Shown here: piece after piece, positions 14,441-23,158 of the stretch
Layout of the letters: every line of letters begins with the position of its first letter
Numbering within the stretch: the stretch's first letter is position 1
Assembly (NCBI GenBank): GCA_034419095.1
Contig: DAOULQ010000100.1
Span: 1 to 30,422 of the forward strand
Direction: 5' to 3'
DNA length: 30,422 nucleotides
Source of the DNA: UBA7937 sp034419095
Lineage (GTDB): Bacteria; Chloroflexota; Anaerolineae; UBA7937
Program-made: the position numbers and the translations under genes
The notes under the pieces: model-generated
Told to the model about the DNA's origin: nothing
Database searches by the model: none
The model's input: the letters and a program-made list of their open reading frames with translations, nothing else

Positions 14441-16839
14441 TCACTCCCCCACCCTTATCTGCTCTAGAAGGATCCTATCCCCTAAAAGGGTGCCCTCCTG
14501 GCTATAGACCAAGAGCCGCTCACCTGTAACCGGCTCATAGATCCCTACCTCCAGTTCATACTCCCCCGCCGGGGCATCAGCCTCTATCGGTATCCGGTAT
14601 TCGTCTCTTACCCTCTCCCCTACGCTCCATCCAGTGGTGGGATAAGTGCCCCCTAAAGGGACACTATCTACCTGTCCCCAGATGAAATTACCCCTTTGGG
14701 GGTTATAACTCTCCCCTAAAAGATGGGTAAAGACTACGTAACTGGTCTCCATCTCAGAGGCGGCTTCCCAGTAGAGGATAAGCCTCATCACCTCCCCCGG
14801 TGCGTAAGTGGTGCGCTCCCCCAGCCCCTGGCCTGTCGCGTGCCAGGACAGGCTGGCACGCCCTGGGGCAGGCAGGTCAAACCCCTCAAAGCGAATCTCC
14901 TCCCCCAACAGGAGAGCCATAGGGTGCTGGGGCATCGCCTCGACTATACCCACCCTCGTACGACTCAAAACCATATCCGTTAGAGCCTGCCTCTCGCCTC
15001 CTTCTACCCCCAAGACCAGGGTGTACCTTCCCGAGGGCATCTCCGAGGTTATGACCAGATCGTGTTGTAAACGTATCACTCCTGGTCTCCACTCACCCTC
15101 TGGACATCCAGCCCCTAGAGGCAAAGTTACCTCTTTGACCATCCCTCCCCCGGAGGCCATCAACCCTGCCCTGATCTGGTGACCCATTGCACTGCTACGC
15201 CAGTAGGAAACCACCCGTAGGAGATCTCCAGTACGCATCTCTCGCAGGGGAAGATCATACCCTTCGAGCCACAAACCAGGGGCCAATTCCCTCCATAGCG
15301 GGTGTTGAATCTCCAAATTCTCGGGGGGGATGACACAGAGGTCCCGGGGCTTTTGAGAATAGAGCAAGAGCCTCTTGTCGCCATATTTCAGATTTACCAC
15401 CTCACGAGCGTGGCTACCCAGCCAGGCAGGTATCAACCCCTGGGGGTCCTGAACCAGGGAATCGGGGCTCATAAGGAGCCAGACCCCAGGGTGCTGGGCC
15501 AAGATAGGGGAGAGGAGATACTCCGCCTCCTCAGCGGTCATCTCTAGAGCGTTGGGTATCCCATACCAGGGACCCCCCTTATAATAATAGAGAAAGATGG
15601 GCCAGGAGAAGTCGGTATCCAAGATTACGCCGTCCCCCTCCTGCCAGTAACTCTTGATGTACCCCACCAACGTGGTGTAGTCGTCCCTCAGGTACCGGCC
15701 AGCGTAGTAGTCTCGTAATGTATACCCCAGGCTACCTACTACAAATGACGAGGCCAGCAGGCCCAAGAGCCAACGACGTCGTCCCAGGAGGTATATACCC
15801 CAGGCTAGAAGCAAAAGGTAGACGGGCAAGAGTATCAGGAGATATCGGGCTTCGATCTTGGCAGCATAGAAAGAGGTGGCCGGGGGCAGAGAGAGAAGGT
15901 ATATGGCCAGAGGAGGAAAAAAGAGCGTCAGCGCCAAAAGGAGACCTCCCTGGCGTTCCCTTCTTGGGCCCTTGAAAAGGGAGATGAGACCCACCAAGAC
16001 CAGGGCTATAAAGCCCAGTGTGGGCCAGAGATACCGCTCGATCTCTACCGTCACCCCCAAACTGAGGACGGTAGCGGGGCCATATGAAGGAAAAGGGGGA
16101 AGTCGAAGGGAGGAGGAGAACTCCAGGTAGTGGGTTGAGTAAGCGCTAGATAGAGCCAGGGAGCGAAGAGAAGGGCCAGACCGATCTGAGCTACCGCCCA
16201 GCGGATAAGGGGTAGACGAAAGTCGGCCCTCCTGGCCTGCCCAAGAAGAAGGACCAGCATGGTAGCGTTCTCAGCCAAGAGGATGAGGATAGCGAGATAA
16301 TGGGTCCAGAGGGCCAACCCGCTTACCAAGAGGAAAGAGAGCCAGAGGCGCCAATCTCCATCTCGCAGGAGGCGGAGGAATAGATAGAGGGAAAGGAGGG
16401 ACAAAAGAGAGGCCAGACTGTACATCTTTATCTCCTGCGACCACCAGATGTGGAAGCGGGATATCGTCAGGAGGAGCGCCGCCAGGAGCCCAAGCCAACC
16501 GTTTACCATCGACCTGCCCATGCGGTAGAGCAAAGCCACGGTCAAAGTGCCCAAAGCAAGGGAGGAAAAGCGAACCGCGAAGGCGCTTTCCCCCCCTATG
16601 GCGTCCCAGAAGTGAAGCGTGAGATAGTGAAGGGGAGGATGTTCATCAGCCGCCGTGCGGAGAGCGATGCTCCAGAGATCCTGCCTAGCCAGCCAGACAC
16701 TCCACCCCTCATCCCACCAGATATCGCTATCGGCTAGGCGATAGAGACGAAGGGCGAAAGCCAAAAGGAGGACAGCCACCATAACGAAGGTCATCCCTAG
16801 AGGAGTCGCCAGGCGAAGGAGCGGTTTTGAGGCTTTCAT
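14441..16839 (-). pseudogene. GT-C (PMT/ArnT-like) membrane glycosyltransferase with two C-terminal modules; frameshifted
   Basis: Two overlapping frames make one protein of about 795 residues. The upstream frame (16839 to its stop at 16051) has a first helix, the lumenal acidic motif WWDEGWSVW (Asp43, Glu44) and DEHPPLHYLTL, typical of GT-C enzymes that use polyprenyl-phosphate sugars. The downstream frame (about 16090 to 14441) continues with TVLSLGVTVEIERYLWP, more helices, and two beta-sandwich-like modules (about 15256-14910 and 14908-14444). Dropping one base in the GGGG run at 16076-16079 restores MAPATVLSLGV. The rest of each frame is well kept, so the shift is recent or a sequence error. 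The start ATG 16839 (or ATG 16848) follows the MFS stop by 34 bases; ribosome-binding site weak. Likely exports sugar transfer to the outer face of the membrane. Confidence 0.82.
14826..14871. repeat. palindromic REP-like element inside a coding region
   Basis: CGTGCCAG (14839-14846) and CTGGCACG (14853-14860) pair perfectly around GACAGG; GCCTGTC (14831-14837) can instead pair with GACAGGC (14847-14853), and the flanks GCCCC/GGGGC add outer pairing. The element is read in frame by the GT-C gene and makes an insertion of about 16 residues not found in the sister modules. Confidence 0.6.
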
Positions 16840-16873
16840 ATCTCTCATCTCACAAGCGGGCAGGCTGCAGAGA

Positions 16874-18262
16874 TTAGAGGGGAGGTTCTGAGTCAGACGC
16901 TTCAGGCACACGATCGACCCCCTCTGGTCCCTCGCCACCGAGTTTTGTTATCTTCTCATCCTTCGGCGATAGCCTGTGCGTTCGCCGCAGGCTGGCCCCA
17001 GCGACGAAAAGGACCACCAAGGCGAGAGACACCATCACCGAAAGCATGCCTTTGCGGGGGTCACCCAAGAGGCGACCGATCTGATCAGCCACAACCCCTA
17101 TGAAGAGCATGGGAGGGATGGCTACCAGGTTGGAGGCCATGAAATAGAAGGAGATAACTCGGCCTCTGACCTCGGTCGGTGACCTCTCCTGCATCACCGT
17201 CTGAGCGGGAACGGTAATCATCGCTACCCCTGCCCCCATAAAGAAGGCCAAAATACCGATCACCGTTAGGGGCGAGATGAGCGAGAAAGCACCCATCCTC
17301 CCCGCCACAAAGGCGAGCCCCATCAAGGTGAGGCCCAAGGTCAGAAGACCAGCGTTGGAGAGGCTCTCCCGGCGAAAGTGCTGGCCATAGCGACCGACCA
17401 AGATAGTGGCTAAAAGCAACCCTAGCCCCCCTGGGGAGAAGACGTAGATAGCATCCTCTGGGGCGAGGTGCAAGACCCGAGTGGCGAAGCCAGGAGCCAA
17501 CATAGCCAAGGTCAAAAAGAGGGTGGCCACCAGGGTGAGTTGAGAGATGGCCAGGAATATGGGGCGGCGAGAGATCACGAACCGCCACCCCTCCTGTGTC
17601 TCCTCCCACGCCTCCTCTAAGGGAGAGAGTTGAGAGTTGCGCTCAAGTTTGGGCGCATCGCGGGGCAGAAAGGAGACGAACACCGTAGCAGCCAGGTACA
17701 TCACCGCTATGAGGACAAAGGAATGATCGATGCCCAGAAGTTTGACCCCCAGTGGGGCCAAGATGATTAGCCCCACCACCTGCGTGGTGATGAGAGTGAG
17801 GTTGAAAAGGGCGTTCGCCGAGAGCAGCCTCCTCTCTCCCACCAGGAGGGGGATAGTCGCCGCCTCGGCCGGGCTGAAGAACTGCCCGATAGCCGAGGAT
17901 ATGAAGGTGAGGAGATAGAGGGCCAAAAGGAGATAGCTCCCCCTCAGCGTATAGAGGAAGAAGATATAGCCGGAGACGGTGAGCACCCGCAGGGCGTTGG
18001 AGGCCATCATCACCACCTTGTTCGATAAGCGGTCTACCGCGATCCCGGCGAAGGAACTGAAGAGGACACCAGGGAGGCTAAAGGCCAAGATGATGACCGC
18101 CATATGGCTAGTGGAGCCGGTCAACTTCTCGATGAGCACCATCTGCACGAAATGGATGCCGTTTTGAGCGGTCTGAGAGATAGCCTGGGCGATCCAAAGG
18201 AAAAGGAAGGGCCTATTCCTGATGATCGCGCCGAAACCCTCTTCTTGTGACACCCTTAACAC
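16874..18262 (-). CDS. MFS transporter
   Basis: A 462-residue major facilitator with about twelve hydrophobic segments. The N-terminal IRNRPFLFLWIAQAISQTAQNG-type start, the A-type loop GIAVDRLSNKVVMMAS (equivalent of the G-x3-D-R-x-G/R motif) and a second-half repeat VRGRVISFYFMASN place it near the MFS_3/EntS-like or macrolide-efflux-like groups. The substrate is not predictable; export of a small molecule is most likely for that group. The C-terminal tail (about 40 residues) is charged. The GTG start 18262 overlaps the DUF951 stop by seven bases and has GGAG seven bases upstream. It lies in an operon with DUF951 upstream and a GT-C gene downstream. Confidence 0.85.
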   Translation of the reverse strand: MLRVSQEEGFGAIIRNRPFLFLWIAQAISQTAQNGIHFVQMVLIEKLTGSTSHMAVIILAFSLPGVLFSSFAGIAVDRLSNKVVMMASNALRVLTVSGYIFFLYTLRGSYLLLALYLLTFISSAIGQFFSPAEAATIPLLVGERRLLSANALFNLTLITTQVVGLIILAPLGVKLLGIDHSFVLIAVMYLAATVFVSFLPRDAPKLERNSQLSPLEEAWEETQEGWRFVISRRPIFLAISQLTLVATLFLTLAMLAPGFATRVLHLAPEDAIYVFSPGGLGLLLATILVGRYGQHFRRESLSNAGLLTLGLTLMGLAFVAGRMGAFSLISPLTVIGILAFFMGAGVAMITVPAQTVMQERSPTEVRGRVISFYFMASNLVAIPPMLFIGVVADQIGRLLGDPRKGMLSVMVSLALVVLFVAGASLRRTHRLSPKDEKITKLGGEGPEGVDRVPEASDSEPPL

Positions 18263-18474
18263 CGGTTGGCTCCAGCCTCAAGGGAGTAGCCCTTTCCTCG
18301 GGAAAGGAAAGCCTTCACCCTCTTCTCGAAGGTACGGCGGGGTAAGAGCACCCGCCGTTGGCATCCCAGGCATCGGATGCCGATATCAGCGCCCAGACGA
18401 ACCACCTCCCATTCGTAACTGCCACAGGGGTGCTTCTTCCTTAGCCGAACCACATCCCCTAGACGGACCTCCAT
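18256..18474 (-). CDS. DUF951 family protein
   Basis: A 72-residue protein with the DUF951 pattern: MEVRLGDVVRLRKKHPCGSYEW, then VVRLGADIGIRCLGCQRRVLLPRRTFEKRVK. The three conserved cysteines (HPCG and CLGC) suggest a small zinc-ribbon-like or nucleic-acid-binding fold, but no function is established. The ATG at 18474 was chosen because family members begin MxxxxGD and the promoter lies just upstream; a longer open frame to 18696 runs through the promoter and the next gene and is rejected. The ribosome-binding site is poor. It is the first gene of the operon with the MFS and GT-C genes. Divergent from the M50 protease. Confidence 0.85.
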   Translation of the reverse strand: MEVRLGDVVRLRKKHPCGSYEWEVVRLGADIGIRCLGCQRRVLLPRRTFEKRVKAFLSRGKGYSLEAGANRC

Positions 18475-18490
18475 GACCACAGCGGTCCTA

Positions 18491-18496
18491 ATTATA
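18491..18496 (-). promoter_or_regulatory. -10 box of DUF951 operon
   Basis: A perfect TATAAT on the minus strand (18491-18496). The best -35 is weak (TTCGCC, 18 bp upstream). The transcript would begin near 18484, about ten bases before the ATG. Confidence 0.5.
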
Positions 18497-18516
18497 TCAT
18501 ATCCCCAAACCCCTGG

Positions 18517-18545
18517 CGAACATTTCCCGCTACCTGTGTTATAAT
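18517..18545 (+). promoter_or_regulatory. promoter of M50 protease / tyrA unit
   Basis: A perfect TATAAT at 18540-18545, with CGAACA (18517-18522, three of six matches) 17 bp upstream. The predicted start is near 18552, about 11 bases before the TTG start. Confidence 0.5.
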
Positions 18546-18562
18546 TAAGATAGAGAAAGGAG

Positions 18563-19195
18563 TTGATACACATAATCGCGCAATTGATCGCCAACTCTAT
18601 CGCTCTTCTGGTGGCTATCGATGTCCACGAGTTTTTCCACGCTTGGATGGCTGACCAACTGGGCGATCCCACCCCCAGATACCAAGGGCGTCTCACGTTG
18701 AACCCCTTGGCCCATCTGGACCCCTTGGGGACCTTGATGCTGATCTTGGCACGCTTCGGCTGGGGTAAGCCCGTCCCCGTTAACCCCTACAACCTGCGGA
18801 ATGGCCCCAAGAGCGGGATGGCCATGGTCTCCTTCGCCGGCCCTTTGGCGAACCTCATCACCGCGGCCCTTCTAGCCCTGCCCGTGCGCCTAGGCCTGGT
18901 GATGCCTACCCTCAGAGGAGAGATCATCCCCTCCCTAGAGATGGTGGTCACCACCACTATCCTGGTTAATGTGATCCTGGCCGTCTTCAACCTCATACCC
19001 ATAGCCCCCCTCGACGGCTTCAGGCTTTTGGTAGGGTTGCTTCCCTACCGTTGGTCGTATACTCTGGCCCGATACGAATCCTACGGGCCTCTCTTCCTTA
19101 TGCTCCTTCTGTCCATGGGATTCTTCGGGATAAACATTCTGGGTTTAGTGATGGACCCCATCATCAGGCTAGTCCTCGTTCTCTTGACGGGCTAG
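18563..19195 (+). CDS. M50 family (site-2-protease-like) membrane metalloprotease
   Basis: A 210-residue intramembrane zinc protease of the compact S2P type. HEFFH (His22-Glu23-His26) is the HExxH zinc motif in the first helix, and NLIPIAPLDGF (with Asp151) is the second zinc-ligand motif. About five to six hydrophobic segments are present and there is no PDZ domain. It would cut membrane-bound substrates within the bilayer; the substrate is unknown. The start is TTG at 18563, with AAAGGAG ending directly against it; no ATG is available nearby, so the exact start is uncertain. It heads a plus-strand run and is 32 bases before tyrA. Confidence 0.88.
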   Translation: MIHIIAQLIANSIALLVAIDVHEFFHAWMADQLGDPTPRYQGRLTLNPLAHLDPLGTLMLILARFGWGKPVPVNPYNLRNGPKSGMAMVSFAGPLANLITAALLALPVRLGLVMPTLRGEIIPSLEMVVTTTILVNVILAVFNLIPIAPLDGFRLLVGLLPYRWSYTLARYESYGPLFLMLLLSMGFFGINILGLVMDPIIRLVLVLLTG

Positions 19196-19227
19196 CCCTC
19201 CAAAGAGGAGATCAAGAGAGGAAGGTT

Positions 19228-20175
19228 ATGTCGCACCCCAAGATGGCTATTATCGGAGTAGGGCTTATAGGCGGCTCCATCGGCCTGGCTCTCAAGGAGG
19301 CCAGGGTCGGGTTTGAGATCGTCGGTCACGATATAGATCCTGCTACAGCCAAGAGGGCCTGCCAAATCGGTGCCATCGATAAGGCAGAATGGAACCTCAT
19401 CTCCGCCGTGGAGGGCGCTAATCTAGTGATCATCTCCACTCCCGTTTTAGCGGTGAAAGAGACCATGCAGGCCATAGCCGACTATCTAGAGGAAGGGGTA
19501 ATAGTCACCGACACGACCACCACTAAGGAGAAAGTTTTGAGGTGGGCCGATGAGTTCCTGCCCCCCGCGGCCCATTTCATCGGCGGCGACCCCATCGTTA
19601 GGGAAGCGAAAACCGGGATCCAGGCCGCTCGGGCGGACCTCTTCCATGGGGTTACCTATTGCTTGATCCCCTCGCCCAGGACCCACCCTAAGGCCGTGGA
19701 ATTTATGGACAACCTGGTGCGAGCATTGGGAGCCAACCCCTTCTATCTGGAGCCGGCGGAGCACGATGGTCAGATGGCTGTGGCCGAGCACCTACCTTAT
19801 CTTCTAGCCGCAGCGCTCTTCCGGATGGCCTCCCGAGCACCCGCTTGGCAGGATATGTGTAAACTTGTCTCCCATAACTTCGAACGGGTCACTCGGTTTC
19901 CCTCTTCGGAACCAGATACCTATCGCGACATCTGTCTCGCTAACGTAGATAACCTCTGTCGCTCCATCGATCTCTTCATCGAAAGGCTCAAGGAAATAAG
20001 AGGGCTCCTCGTGGAGGAAGATGCCGAAGGGTTAGAAGAGCTTTTTTCCGATCCCACTTTGGCCCGTCGCACCTGGCTGGAAAGGAGAGCCGACTTCGAG
20101 GCCTTGGATCGGGTTCGAGGATGGAATGGGTTCCTGGGCCTTCTCTCGCCTCGAATGCAAGGGGGCAAGGAGTAA
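19228..20175 (+). CDS. tyrA: prephenate/arogenate dehydrogenase-like protein
   Basis: A 315-residue NAD-dependent dehydrogenase of the TyrA type. The dinucleotide-binding GVGLIGGSIG lies at residues 10-19, and HDIDPATAKRA supplies the adenosine-binding acidic residue. HFIGGDPIV replaces the usual HPMAG segment but keeps the histidine. AEHLPYLLAAAL replaces the usual SHLPH helix start, and VTRFPSSEPDTYRDICLAN matches the RIAxSxPxxWxDI segment. It should convert prephenate (or arogenate) toward tyrosine. No ACT or chorismate-mutase domain is attached. The substituted motif residues leave some doubt about substrate. ATG 19228 is chosen because AGAGGAAGG is just upstream and the Rossmann fold starts there; a longer frame overlaps the M50 gene. 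Confidence 0.82.
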   Translation: MSHPKMAIIGVGLIGGSIGLALKEARVGFEIVGHDIDPATAKRACQIGAIDKAEWNLISAVEGANLVIISTPVLAVKETMQAIADYLEEGVIVTDTTTTKEKVLRWADEFLPPAAHFIGGDPIVREAKTGIQAARADLFHGVTYCLIPSPRTHPKAVEFMDNLVRALGANPFYLEPAEHDGQMAVAEHLPYLLAAALFRMASRAPAWQDMCKLVSHNFERVTRFPSSEPDTYRDICLANVDNLCRSIDLFIERLKEIRGLLVEEDAEGLEELFSDPTLARRTWLERRADFEALDRVRGWNGFLGLLSPRMQGGKE

Positions 20176-20227
20176 CCCCTTTGCCTCTCCCAGAGCATGA
20201 TGTTAGACTATGAAACCAGGAGGCGAG

Positions 20228-21649
20228 GTGCGGGTTCTCTTTGCAATGCAACAGGTAGATTACGAACCCCATGGCCTAATGCACCTCTCTAGCGCGCTGA
20301 AGGCCGCAGGCCACGAGGTAGCCTTGGCGGTGGATGCTTTAGAGGACCCGTTGCGGGTAGCCAAGGAGTTCCAACCCGGGATCATCGGCTACAGCGTGAT
20401 CACCGGCTCCCACCGTTATTACTACCAGTTGAACAGCCGCCTCAAGGAGGAACTTGATTTCTTCTCCGCTTTCGGAGGGCCTCACCCCACCTTCTTCCCG
20501 GAGATGATAGAGGAGGAAGGGGTAGATGGCATCTGCATCGGGGAGGGCGAGGGGGCGATAGTCGATCTGGCTAACGCCCTCGATGAGGGGGGGCTCGACC
20601 CTTCTATCCCCAACTGGTGGTTCAAGGTAAACGGGAAGGTGATCAAGAACCCGGTGCGCCCTTTGGTGGACGACCTGGACAGTTTGCCTCTCCCGGATAG
20701 GGGGCTCGTCTACTCCAAAGACGCTATCTCCCGCCACAGCAAGATAAAACATTTCATCAGCGGGCGGGGTTGCCCCTATAACTGCACCTATTGCTTCAAT
20801 CACGCCTTCTCCCAGATCTACAAGGGGAAGGGGAAACGGTTCCGCCAACGAAGCGTAGACAACGTGATAGAAGAGTTACGCCAGGTAAAGGAGGGCTATC
20901 CTCTTGAGTTCGTCCTCTTCGTGGACGATACCTTCGTCCTCTCCAAGGAGTGGCTCCGGGAGTTCGCCGAGAAGTATCCGCGGGAGATAGGGCTCCCCTT
21001 CTTCTGCAACACGCGAGCCAACCTGGTCACCGAGGAGCAGGTAAGACTCCTCAAGGAGGCTGGGGCTTTCTGTGTAGGCATGGGGATTGAAGCCGGGAAC
21101 GACCGTATCCGGAACGAACTTCTGAAGCGGAACATGAGCCAGGAGCAGATCCTCAACGCCTGCCACCTCCTCCACGAAGGAGGGGTGAACTTCACCACCA
21201 CCAACATGCTAGCCCTGCCCACTGGCAATCTGGAGGAGGATTTCGAGACCCTGGAACTGAACATCGAATGCCGGCCAGCCTACGCCCACGCTTTCCTTTT
21301 CCAGCCCTACCCCAGGACCGAACTGGGAGAGTTCACCCGCCGGGAGGGGTGGATGGCGGGCAGCCTGGAGGATATAAGCGAAATCATGTGGGATAAAAGC
21401 ATCCTCAACTTCGAAGAGAACGAGAAACGTCAAATGGAGAACTTGCAACGTTTCTTCGCCATGGCTGTAGAATGGCCCCGCCTCCTGCCTCTCATCCGTT
21501 TTCTCATCAAACTACCTAAGAACAGGCTCTTCTGGCTGATCAACAAACTCTGGAAAGGATACGCCCTAGGGACCAGAGTTCATCCCGCTCGGCTTTCCCT
21601 GCGGGGTTATGTCGAGATCCTCCGCCACTACATGCGCATAAAATCTTAA
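20228..21649 (+). CDS. B12-binding-type radical SAM protein, paralog 1
   Basis: A 473-residue radical SAM enzyme with an N-terminal cobalamin-binding-like Rossmann domain (about 1-140; FGGPHPTFFPEMI, EGVDGICIGEGE) and a radical SAM core with GRGCPYNCTYCF (Cys182, Cys186, Cys189). LFVDDTFVLS, GMGIEAGNDRIRN and FQPYPRTELG follow, then a C-terminal domain unique to this group. There is no canonical DxHxxG, so a base-off or absent B12 is possible. Members of this superfamily methylate or rearrange lipids, antibiotics and tetrapyrroles; I cannot name the substrate. I chose GTG 20228 (AGGAGG at 20218-20223, four bases upstream) over ATG 20210: it makes the N-terminus and all three cluster cysteines fall at the same positions as in the next gene. 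It directly abuts that paralog. Confidence 0.87.
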   Translation: MRVLFAMQQVDYEPHGLMHLSSALKAAGHEVALAVDALEDPLRVAKEFQPGIIGYSVITGSHRYYYQLNSRLKEELDFFSAFGGPHPTFFPEMIEEEGVDGICIGEGEGAIVDLANALDEGGLDPSIPNWWFKVNGKVIKNPVRPLVDDLDSLPLPDRGLVYSKDAISRHSKIKHFISGRGCPYNCTYCFNHAFSQIYKGKGKRFRQRSVDNVIEELRQVKEGYPLEFVLFVDDTFVLSKEWLREFAEKYPREIGLPFFCNTRANLVTEEQVRLLKEAGAFCVGMGIEAGNDRIRNELLKRNMSQEQILNACHLLHEGGVNFTTTNMLALPTGNLEEDFETLELNIECRPAYAHAFLFQPYPRTELGEFTRREGWMAGSLEDISEIMWDKSILNFEENEKRQMENLQRFFAMAVEWPRLLPLIRFLIKLPKNRLFWLINKLWKGYALGTRVHPARLSLRGYVEILRHYMRIKS

Positions 21650-23077
21650 ATGCATATCCTCTTCATCTTTAAAGAGATAGATAACGAACCTCACGGGGTA
21701 TTACACCTCTCCAGCGTCCTTAAGAAGGCTGGCCATCGGGTGAGCATGGCAGTGGCCACCGAGGAAGACCCCTTAGAGGCTGCCCTCCGCTTGAAGCCAG
21801 ACCTAGCAGGTTATAGCGTCTATACCGGGACTCAGCACTACTACCTGGAATTGAACCGCCACCTCAAGGCCCAACTGCCCCTCTTCTCCATCTTCGGCGG
21901 CCCCCACCCCACCTTCTTCCCGGAGATGATCGAGGAAGAGGGGGTAGATGGCCTCTGTCGAGGGGAAGGGGAGTACGCCACCCTCGACCTCCTCAACGCT
22001 CTTAGGGTCCATGAGCCCTTCGAGAGGATCCCCAACTGGTGGTTCAAAATAGAAGGCCGCATCATTAAGAACCCCCTGCGTCCCTTGATCACGGATCTGG
22101 ACCAACTCCCCTTCCCCGATCGGGAACTCCTTTATAAAGCCCAGCCCGCCAGCCGGGAGAAGAAGGTGAAACCCTTCATCACCGGACGGGGCTGTCCATA
22201 CAACTGCACCTTCTGCTTTAACAAAGCATATTCGGAGCTCTATGAGGGCACCGGCCTCCGCACCAGGCGACGGAGCGTGGACAACATCATCGCCGAGATA
22301 GAGGAGGTGCGGGAAAGGTATCCCTTGCAGTTCATCACCTTCATGGATGACACCTTCATCTTGAATATTAGGTGGCTACGGGAGTTCGCGGAGAAGTATA
22401 AGGCAAAGATAGGCCTACCCTTCTGGTGCCAGGTGCGAGCGGATCTCGTGACCGAGGAGAAGATCTCCCTCTTCAAAAAGGCAGGCTGTGTTAGCACCAG
22501 TTTCGGGCTGGAGACAGCCGATGACTACTTGCGCAACGTGGTATTGAAGCGTGGTATGAGCAAGGAGGATATCTTGAAGGCCTCCCACATCCTGAGGGAG
22601 CAAGGCATCGCCTTCATGACCAACAACATGTTAGGGCTGCCCAAGGGAGGCCTGGATGAGGATCTGGAGACCCTAAAACTCAATCTCCAGTGCCGCCCTG
22701 CCTACGCCAACGTCTTCCTCTACCAACCCTATCCTAAGACGGAACTGGGAGAGATGGCCTTCAGAGAAGGACTCATGGAGGGCACCTTCGACGACTTGAG
22801 CGGTTCAGTGAGCGACAACACCATAATCAAGTTCAAGAGCCCTCTGGAGAAGCGACAGATCGAGAACCTGCAGAAGATCTTTGCAGCAGTCGTCGAGTTC
22901 CCCTCCCTCCTGCCCTTGGTCAAACCCCTCATCAGGCTGCCCAGGAACCGACTCTATTGGATCACCTACAAGATGTGGAAAGGTTACGCCCTGAAGAACC
23001 GAATGTACCCCCACAGGCTCACTCCCACGGAGTACATACGCACTTTGATCCGATATATGCGTATCAGAAGCCAGTAG
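21650..23077 (+). CDS. B12-binding-type radical SAM protein, paralog 2
   Basis: A 475-residue paralog of the preceding gene with the same architecture: MHILFIFKEIDNEPHG, IFGGPHPTFFPEMI, GRGCPYNCTFCF (Cys182, Cys186, Cys189), TFMDDTFILN, FGLETADDYLRN and LYQPYPKTELG. The ATG starts at the base right after the TAA stop of paralog 1 and has no clear ribosome-binding site, so translational coupling is likely. The two share a 26-base identical stretch (20483-20508 and 21905-21930). Both cluster motifs are intact, so both should be active. They may act in succession on one substrate or on two similar sites. The substrate is unknown; downstream membrane glycosyltransferases suggest an envelope lipid or glycan. 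Confidence 0.87.
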   Translation: MHILFIFKEIDNEPHGVLHLSSVLKKAGHRVSMAVATEEDPLEAALRLKPDLAGYSVYTGTQHYYLELNRHLKAQLPLFSIFGGPHPTFFPEMIEEEGVDGLCRGEGEYATLDLLNALRVHEPFERIPNWWFKIEGRIIKNPLRPLITDLDQLPFPDRELLYKAQPASREKKVKPFITGRGCPYNCTFCFNKAYSELYEGTGLRTRRRSVDNIIAEIEEVRERYPLQFITFMDDTFILNIRWLREFAEKYKAKIGLPFWCQVRADLVTEEKISLFKKAGCVSTSFGLETADDYLRNVVLKRGMSKEDILKASHILREQGIAFMTNNMLGLPKGGLDEDLETLKLNLQCRPAYANVFLYQPYPKTELGEMAFREGLMEGTFDDLSGSVSDNTIIKFKSPLEKRQIENLQKIFAAVVEFPSLLPLVKPLIRLPRNRLYWITYKMWKGYALKNRMYPHRLTPTEYIRTLIRYMRIRSQ

Positions 23078-23158
23078 GACGCCGACCAACGCCCGTCAAA
23101 GGATGGGGGTAAATCCTATGATAACCCCGGAGCATGAAGGAAGTCGAGCGGGAGGCCC

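Noticed and set aside
18475..18696. N-terminal extension of the DUF951 frame
   Set aside because: It would run across both divergent promoters and into the M50 gene; the family starts at MEVRLGD.
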